A stretch of 43,129 nucleotides of DNA from positions 1 to 43,129 of the forward strand of contig CANETX010000002.1 of assembly GCA_947441435.1 (NCBI GenBank), in the 5' to 3' direction. The first letter of the stretch is position 1. Each line of letters begins with the position of its first letter. The stretch is from Planctomycetaceae bacterium (GTDB taxonomy: Bacteria; Planctomycetota; Phycisphaerae; Phycisphaerales; SM1A02). Below the pieces are notes generated by a model. It made no database searches. It was given only the letters and a program-made list of their open reading frames with translations, and was not told where the DNA came from. Positions 37,590 to 43,129 of the stretch are shown here, in pieces. The translations under genes were made by a program, and so were the position numbers.

Positions 37590-37632
37590 ATGTGTGGCGA
37601 ATCGTCCCTTCAAGGGCGCTTTCGCCACACAT
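37590..37632. repeat. dispersed palindromic element copy B
   Basis: ATGTGTGGCGAA (37590-37601) and TTCGCCACACAT (37621-37632) are perfect 12-bp inverted arms; core CCCTTCAAGGG. Confidence 0.85.
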
Positions 37633-37663
37633 TCGGTCAGCCTCGAGCGCCGTTCGCAACACA

Positions 37664-37725
37664 CCCCCTTGAACAGGTGAATAAGGTGCTCGATTCGGTC
37701 ACCGAAATCACCTGTTGCGGGGGGG
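37664..37725. repeat. C5/G7-flanked hairpin copy 2
   Basis: CCCCC-ttg-AACAGGTGA-[27 nt including TTCGGtcaCCGAA]-TCACCTGTT-gc-GGGGGGG; outer stem 9 bp perfect. Confidence 0.8.
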
Positions 37726-37739
37726 TGGGTTCGCGGCGG

Positions 37740-37745
37740 TATCGT
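37740..37745 (+). promoter_or_regulatory. TATCGT -10-like hexamer, 6 nt from the surE ATG
   Basis: TATCGT-cgctcc-ATG. Confidence 0.65.
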
Positions 37746-37751
37746 CGCTCC

Positions 37752-38537
37752 ATGCGGATTCTCCTCACGAATGACGACGGCATCACCGCGCCGGGGATCG
37801 ATGCGCTGCACACGGCGATCGCTTCGCTGGGCGAGGTCGTCGTCATCGCCCCTGCGGGAGTCCAGTCCGCGATGAGCCACGGCATCACGTTTCACCGTCC
37901 CCTGATGGTGCGGAAGATGCAGGTGAACCCGCGGCTCTCTGGCTACGCCATCGAGGGGACGCCTGCCGACTGCGTGAAGATCGGGCTGCGCACGATGTGG
38001 GGAGAACTCTTCGGTCCGGGGAGCCGTCCCGACCTCGTCATCAGCGGGATGAACAGCGGCGCGAATGTCGGGATCAACGTGATCTACTCGGGGACGGTCG
38101 CAGCGGCGATCGAGGCGGCGTTCCTCGGCGTACCCGCGATCGCGGTCAGCCTGCACATGGGGGACTTCTCAAAGACCGCTTGGTCCCGCGCGGCGCACTT
38201 CGCGCGCGCGACCATCGACCGTCTCGTCGCGCATCCGCTCGATGCGCACCGCGTCCTCTCGATCAACATCCCGGTGACGCAGTCCGACAGCGACCCGATG
38301 CCGCCTGTGCGTGTCGTGCGCATGAACACCGCCGCAGGAATCGACCGGCACGAGCGGCGCGAGTCGCCCGATGGTCGTCCCTACTACTGGCCCTGCGGCA
38401 ACGGCATGGAGTTCATGCACACCGCGCAGGGCTCCGATGTCGAGGCGCTGATGGATCGGCAGATCACGGTGACGCCGCTCTCCTATGACCTGACCGACGA
38501 AGGCTCGATCGCCACGTGGGCGGCGCGGCTCAGTTGA
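37752..38537 (+). CDS. surE: 5'/3'-nucleotidase SurE
   Basis: MRILLTNDDGITAPGIDALHTA, VVIAPAGVQSAMSHGIT, VISGMNSGANVGINVIYSGTVAAA. Confidence 0.96.
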   Translation: MRILLTNDDGITAPGIDALHTAIASLGEVVVIAPAGVQSAMSHGITFHRPLMVRKMQVNPRLSGYAIEGTPADCVKIGLRTMWGELFGPGSRPDLVISGMNSGANVGINVIYSGTVAAAIEAAFLGVPAIAVSLHMGDFSKTAWSRAAHFARATIDRLVAHPLDAHRVLSINIPVTQSDSDPMPPVRVVRMNTAAGIDRHERRESPDGRPYYWPCGNGMEFMHTAQGSDVEALMDRQITVTPLSYDLTDEGSIATWAARLS

Positions 38538-39666
38538 GGATGAACCGCACCCGAAAGGTGAGCGTCTTGCCCGGCGCGAGCTTCTGGAGCTGCTCGCCGC
38601 GCGCTCGCCATCGGTAGAGCGCGTCGAGGACGGGGCCATCGACGTCTTCCGTGCCGCTCGAGAGAAGGATCTTGCAGGTCACGGGCTTGCCCGACTTGTC
38701 GAAAATGATCTCGCAGATTGGATTGCCCGGCGAGGTCGTGAGTCGAGTGAGGATCGGAAGTTCCGGCTTCCTGGTGATGATCTCGAGACCCTTCTGTGCA
38801 AGGGGTTTCCCGTTGCGCCACTTCGACGGCGGAGCGTCAACGATGCTTGTCGCGTCAGACTCGCGGTCGGAGCGATCCCCTTGGGCATCGCTGGGTCCTT
38901 GCGCTCCCGGCGGTCCAGGAACGGGCGCGACGGTGGGGGCCGTTGCACCTTGCGTCGCTTGCGGCTGCGGCTGTTGTGGAGTTGGCTGCTGTGGTTGAGT
39001 CTCCGGCTGCGGCTGCGACGGCGGCTGTGGCTGGATCTGCGCTTGAGGCTGCGGTTGTTCGGGTGGAGCGGGGGGCGTCGGAGGCTGAACGAGTGGCAGC
39101 GTTCCCTCCGGGCCTACCGGAGCGACGGGGAGCTGGATCTCGGGAACCGGTGGCGAAGTCGGCGGCGCCGGCGGGGGACTCCGTTGAGCTGGCTCAGGAC
39201 TCGGTTGAGCTTGCTCGGGGGTCGGAGGCGTCGGCGGCTGCTGCGCGCCAGGTTCACTTGGCACCGGTGGCGCCTGTTCGGGGGCACCCTGCGCTGGCGC
39301 ACCTCCGCCGCCCGTCTCCTTGTCCGTGAACGCCGCTTGATCCGTCTCCGCGTGGCGCGCGAGATGCTCCTGATACTCCGCGTAGCCAATCCATGCCATT
39401 CCCTGATCGGAGCCATCATCGAGTCCCGGCTTCACGAGGTCATCTTCAGGAGGCGGCGCATCCTGCATTTCCTTGAGCGCCTTCTCAAGTCGTTCGCGCT
39501 GGCGCCGCTCCGCTTCGCTGCTGCCGTCGAGCGACGAATCGAGCGGACTCGCGCGACCAACCCCCCACGAGGCGCTCAGCACCGGTCCGGCAATGATGAG
39601 ATGGACAATGAGGGCGATGAACAGCCCCACATAGATCGGGCCGTTCGACTGCCGGACTTCGTTCAC
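38530..39666 (-). CDS. TonB-like energy-transducer protein with Pro/Gln-rich linker
   Basis: GTG start; TM IYVGLFIALIVHLIIAGPVL; Pro/Gln-rich spacer; C-terminal CEIIFDKSGKPVTCKILLSSGTEDVDGPVLDALYRWR...FRVRFIL. Confidence 0.8.
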   Translation of the reverse strand: MNEVRQSNGPIYVGLFIALIVHLIIAGPVLSASWGVGRASPLDSSLDGSSEAERRQRERLEKALKEMQDAPPPEDDLVKPGLDDGSDQGMAWIGYAEYQEHLARHAETDQAAFTDKETGGGGAPAQGAPEQAPPVPSEPGAQQPPTPPTPEQAQPSPEPAQRSPPPAPPTSPPVPEIQLPVAPVGPEGTLPLVQPPTPPAPPEQPQPQAQIQPQPPSQPQPETQPQQPTPQQPQPQATQGATAPTVAPVPGPPGAQGPSDAQGDRSDRESDATSIVDAPPSKWRNGKPLAQKGLEIITRKPELPILTRLTTSPGNPICEIIFDKSGKPVTCKILLSSGTEDVDGPVLDALYRWRARGEQLQKLAPGKTLTFRVRFILN

Positions 39667-40115
39667 GGTTGAATCGTAGGCGCGGGAGCAGGGGTTTCGC
39701 CCGACTCCTTCGGCATGCCGACGAAGTTCACCTGCAAGCCGCAGCCACGCAGGCGATCCCACACCGATTGCATGATCGGCGCCCGGTCGACCGTCCCCTC
39801 GCCGTCTGCGACGGCGATGTAAACCACCGTCTTCTCGTCCTCCTTCTTCGACTCGGCGACTTTCGCCGAGATGTCATCGATTGTGCAGGGGACGCGGTTG
39901 TAGTAAAGCTTCCCGTCGAGGGCGAGCGAGATCGTCGCGGCTGGGGCGGGCTTGGCATCCTGACTCGACTGGAACTTGCGGAGCTCCATGGGCACGACGC
40001 TGATGCGCACCGCAAGCGCCTGCGAGTAAATGAAGAACGACAACAGGAACATCATCACGTCGATGAGGGGAATGAGCTCGATGCGCGGATCGTGGACGGT
40101 GCGTCGGATGCGCAT
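39663..40115 (-). CDS. ExbD/TolR family protein
   Basis: DPRIELIPLIDVMMFLLSFFIYSQAL; GTGA overlap with the tonB-like gene. Confidence 0.87.
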   Translation of the reverse strand: MRIRRTVHDPRIELIPLIDVMMFLLSFFIYSQALAVRISVVPMELRKFQSSQDAKPAPAATISLALDGKLYYNRVPCTIDDISAKVAESKKEDEKTVVYIAVADGEGTVDRAPIMQSVWDRLRGCGLQVNFVGMPKESGETPAPAPTIQP

Positions 40116-40132
40116 GGAGCTCGCCTTCGAAC

Positions 40133-40471
40133 TCAGAGGCCGAGTTGCGCCGCCGCGAGTCCCGTCGACACGTCTTCGGAGAACTTGAAGATCCGGTCGA
40201 GGCCGGTCATCAGGAGGATGCTCCAGACCGAATCGACGACACCGCAGAGATGCAGCGAGCCGCCACATCCCATCGCGAACTTGCGAGTCTGGATGAGCTG
40301 CGCCAAGTTCGACGACGTCAGGTAGGAGACCTTGCGCATGTCGAGCACGACATGGAGCGCGGTCTTGGAACCCTCCAGTCTGGCGAGGAGTGTCCCGAGG
40401 TCTTCACTCAGGATGGGCTCATCGGAGAGTTCGCCCAAGATCACGTTCTCCGACCAGTCGGTGAGTGCCAT
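40133..40471 (-). CDS. STAS-domain protein
   Basis: LHVVLDMRKVSYLTSSNLAQLIQTRKFAMGCGGSLHLCGVVDSVWSILLMTGLDRIFKF. Confidence 0.85.
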   Translation of the reverse strand: MALTDWSENVILGELSDEPILSEDLGTLLARLEGSKTALHVVLDMRKVSYLTSSNLAQLIQTRKFAMGCGGSLHLCGVVDSVWSILLMTGLDRIFKFSEDVSTGLAAAQLGL

Positions 40472-40478
40472 GGTCAGG

Positions 40479-40484
40479 ATCCTA
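40479..40484 (-). promoter_or_regulatory. TAGGAT -10-like hexamer, 7 nt from the STAS start at 40471
   Basis: + strand CAT-ggtcagg-ATCCTA, wedged between the gyrA stop and the STAS gene. Confidence 0.55.
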
Positions 40485-43064
40485 TCAAGCGGGGGAGTCG
40501 TCCCCTTCGAACCGCGCCGCTCCGACAAGGGCGTCGTCATCCTGCAGCTTGACGACGCGGACCCCAAGGGTGTTTCGCCCGACGAGGCGCACCTCGCTCG
40601 CCCGGATCCGCACCACCATTCCCCCCTTGGAGACGAACATCAGATCGTCATCCTCGCGCGTCGAGTGGACGGCGACGACGGCGCCGTTGCGTTCATCGGT
40701 GCGGATGTCGATTCGGCCCTTGCCACCGCGGCTTTGGGCACGCATCTGCCCATCTTCTTGATGGACGAGGTATTCGGTCATGGCTGTGCGCTTCCCGAAG
40801 CCGTTGGCGGTGCAGGTGAAAAGGGCGGCGGTGTCGTCGCAACGGACCAGGCCCACCACGGCGTCGCCTTCGGAGAGGTCAATCCCCGCAACGCCCGCAG
40901 CATCGCGTCCCATCACGCGGGCATCGTTCTCGTCGAAGCGGATCGACATGCCGTGCGCAGTCGCCAGCAGCACATGATCGTTGCCGCGCGTCTGCACGAC
41001 ATTCACGAGGCGGTCCCCCTCATTGAGCCGCACGGAGATGATGCCACTCCGGTTCACGTTGCGGAAATCCTTGAGCGAGGAGCGCTTCACGCGGCCGCTG
41101 GAACTCGCAAAGAACAGGTAGTCCTCGCTGCGCTCGAAGTCCTTGACCGGGAGATAGGCGACCATCGACTCGCCGTCCTTGAGTTCGACGACACTGTTGA
41201 TCGCGCGACCCTTGGAGGTGCGGGACATCTCCGGAATCTGCCAGACCTTGATCCGGTAGACCCGGCCGGTGTTCGTGAAGCAGAGAAGATCGTCGTGGGT
41301 GGAAGCGATGAACACGCGCTCGATGTAGTCGCCATCCTTGGCATCGGAGCCTCGGATCCCCACTCCGCCGCGCCCCTGGATGCGGAACGTGTCGACCGGG
41401 AGTCGCTTGACGAATCCTTCGTGGCTCACGGTGACCGCGACATCGTGTTCCTGGATGAGTTCGGCAAGGTCGAACTCGCCGGCCTCGTCTTCTTCGATCG
41501 CGGTGCGCCGCGCGTCGGCGAACTTGGCGGCGACATCGAGGACATCTTGGCGGACGACTCCGAGAATGAGCGCTTCGTCGCCGAGGAGCCGTTCGAGCGC
41601 TTCGATCTCCGCGATGACATCGCAGAACTCCTTGGCGAGCTTCTCGATCTCGAGGCCGACGAGTTGAATGAGCCGCAAGGCGCCGATCGCCTCTGCCTGC
41701 ACGCGCGTCAGGCGGGCGCCGTCGCCCGTGCGGCTCGCGAGCGCGATCTTCTCGGGAATGAGCGGCGCGTGCGGATGATCGGCCGCGATGCGAAATGCCC
41801 GCGCCAGAAGTCCTTCGATCGCTTCCTCGCGGGTCTTGGCGGCGCGGATGATCTTGATGACCGCGTCAATGTCGCAGACGGCATAGACGAGTCCTTCGAG
41901 CCGGTGCGCCTGCTGGCGGGCCTGCCGGAGCAGGAACTCCGTCCGCCTGCGGATGATGTCGCACCGATGGCCGATGTAGCAGTCGATGAGCGCGCGCAGC
42001 GGCAGCGTGCGCGGCTGGCCGTTCACGAGCGCGATGTTGTTGATGCTGAAGGTCTCTTGCAGCGGCGTGAATTCGTAGAGTTGCCGCTCGACGACCGCGG
42101 GGTCCGCTCCCTTGCGCAACACCACGAGGATGCGCGTCTGCGCATCGCGACCGGAGTGGTTGCGGACATCAACGATGTCAGGGATCCGATCTTCCTTCTT
42201 CGCCTCGACGATCTTGGCGATCAACTGACTCTGCACAACCTGGAAGGGGATCTGCTCGATGACGATCGTCGCACGACCGTCCTTGGTGTCGTGACGCACG
42301 CGGCCGCGCACGGTGAGCTTGCCACGACCGGTCGCGTACGCCTCCGCAATGCCGCGCCGACCGATGATGGCGCCGCCGGTTGGGAAGTCGGGGCCGGGCA
42401 TGTGCGCCATCAGGCCGTCGAGTTGGATGGCTGGATTGTCAATGGTCGCGACGATGGCCTTGGCGACTTCCCCGAGATTGTGAGGGGGCATCGAACTCGC
42501 CATGCCGACGGCGATGCCGCTGGAGCCATTGACGAGGAGACTTGGGAATTTCCCCGGGAGAACCGTGGGTTCCTTGAGTCGGTCGTCGTAGTTGGGCTTG
42601 AAGTCGACCGTCCCCTTGTCGAGGTCCTCAAGCATCGCGACTGCGGCGCCCGTCATGCGCGCCTCCGTGTATCGCATCGCGGCGGGTGGATCACCTTCGA
42701 TCGATCCAAAGTTCCCCTGCTTGTCGATGAGGAGCGCTCGGGTCTTCCAGACCTGCCCGAGATTCACGAGTGTCGGGTAGATCACCGACTCGCCGTGAGG
42801 GTGATAGTTGCCGCTCGTGTCGCCGCAGATCTTGGCGCACTTGATCTGCTTGCGCCCCGGCGAGAGATTGAGATCGTTCATCGCCACGAGGATGCGGCGC
42901 TGCGATGGCTTGAGTCCGTCGCGCACATCGGGGAGCGCGCGATCGGTGATCGTGCTCATCGCGTACACGAGATAGGACTCGTGGAGTTCGCGATCGATCG
43001 GCTTATCGATCACCGTTCCGAGCGTCGAACTGGGGGTCTGAGAAGGGTCTTCGGAGGCACTCAC
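40485..43064 (-). CDS. gyrA: DNA gyrase subunit A
   Basis: [74 protein letters not shown], GyrA-box-like QSRGGKG. GTG 43064 preferred over TTG 43085 because a TAGGAT hexamer lies between them. Confidence 0.95.
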   Translation of the reverse strand: MSASEDPSQTPSSTLGTVIDKPIDRELHESYLVYAMSTITDRALPDVRDGLKPSQRRILVAMNDLNLSPGRKQIKCAKICGDTSGNYHPHGESVIYPTLVNLGQVWKTRALLIDKQGNFGSIEGDPPAAMRYTEARMTGAAVAMLEDLDKGTVDFKPNYDDRLKEPTVLPGKFPSLLVNGSSGIAVGMASSMPPHNLGEVAKAIVATIDNPAIQLDGLMAHMPGPDFPTGGAIIGRRGIAEAYATGRGKLTVRGRVRHDTKDGRATIVIEQIPFQVVQSQLIAKIVEAKKEDRIPDIVDVRNHSGRDAQTRILVVLRKGADPAVVERQLYEFTPLQETFSINNIALVNGQPRTLPLRALIDCYIGHRCDIIRRRTEFLLRQARQQAHRLEGLVYAVCDIDAVIKIIRAAKTREEAIEGLLARAFRIAADHPHAPLIPEKIALASRTGDGARLTRVQAEAIGALRLIQLVGLEIEKLAKEFCDVIAEIEALERLLGDEALILGVVRQDVLDVAAKFADARRTAIEEDEAGEFDLAELIQEHDVAVTVSHEGFVKRLPVDTFRIQGRGGVGIRGSDAKDGDYIERVFIASTHDDLLCFTNTGRVYRIKVWQIPEMSRTSKGRAINSVVELKDGESMVAYLPVKDFERSEDYLFFASSSGRVKRSSLKDFRNVNRSGIISVRLNEGDRLVNVVQTRGNDHVLLATAHGMSIRFDENDARVMGRDAAGVAGIDLSEGDAVVGLVRCDDTAALFTCTANGFGKRTAMTEYLVHQEDGQMRAQSRGGKGRIDIRTDERNGAVVAVHSTREDDDLMFVSKGGMVVRIRASEVRLVGRNTLGVRVVKLQDDDALVGAARFEGDDSPA

Positions 43065-43129
43065 GGGGGACCAAAATCCTACCAAAAACGACCCGCGAAC
43101 GGGGGGCGTTCGCCCCTCAATTCACCGCG

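Noticed and set aside
38880-39330. Pro/Gln-rich repeats in the tonB-like gene as a minisatellite
   Set aside because: Typical periplasm-spanning TonB linker; no exact DNA unit repeated in register.

Overview
The window is a dense, GC-rich bacterial chromosomal segment, mostly housekeeping. Planctomycetota/Phycisphaerae-like affiliation is my inference from gene content and was not tested. I support 37 protein-coding genes: a 5'-truncated zincin protease, rsmD, speA, a Fic protein, scpA, kdsD, two STAS proteins, a PBP4-type dacB, tsf-rpsB, a phosphohexomutase, squalene-hopene cyclase, an RluA-type pseudouridine synthase, nadB, MmgE/PrpD, a B12-binding/MeaB GTPase fusion, a secreted dockerin-hydrolase, clpC, lolCD, nnrE, a GT2 glycosyltransferase, surE, exbD/tonB and gyrA. 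I found no tRNA, rRNA, CRISPR array, prophage or transposase. The most interesting signals are non-coding. (1) A TANNNT (-10-like) hexamer lies exactly 6 nt (10 genes) or 7 nt (2 genes) upstream of the start codon of most genes that head a transcription unit. This predicts widespread leaderless transcription. Operon-internal genes and clpC instead show Shine-Dalgarno sequences or stop/start overlaps. (2) A dispersed 43-bp palindrome (ATGTGTGGCGAA-N4-CCC-N5-GGG-N4-TTCGCCACACAT) occurs twice with compensatory changes in its core, and a third hairpin shares the architecture. (3) A second type of hairpin, flanked by a C5 run and a G7 run, also occurs twice. (4) Inverted repeats sit at most convergent gene junctions, in two cases enclosing or embedding the facing stop codons.
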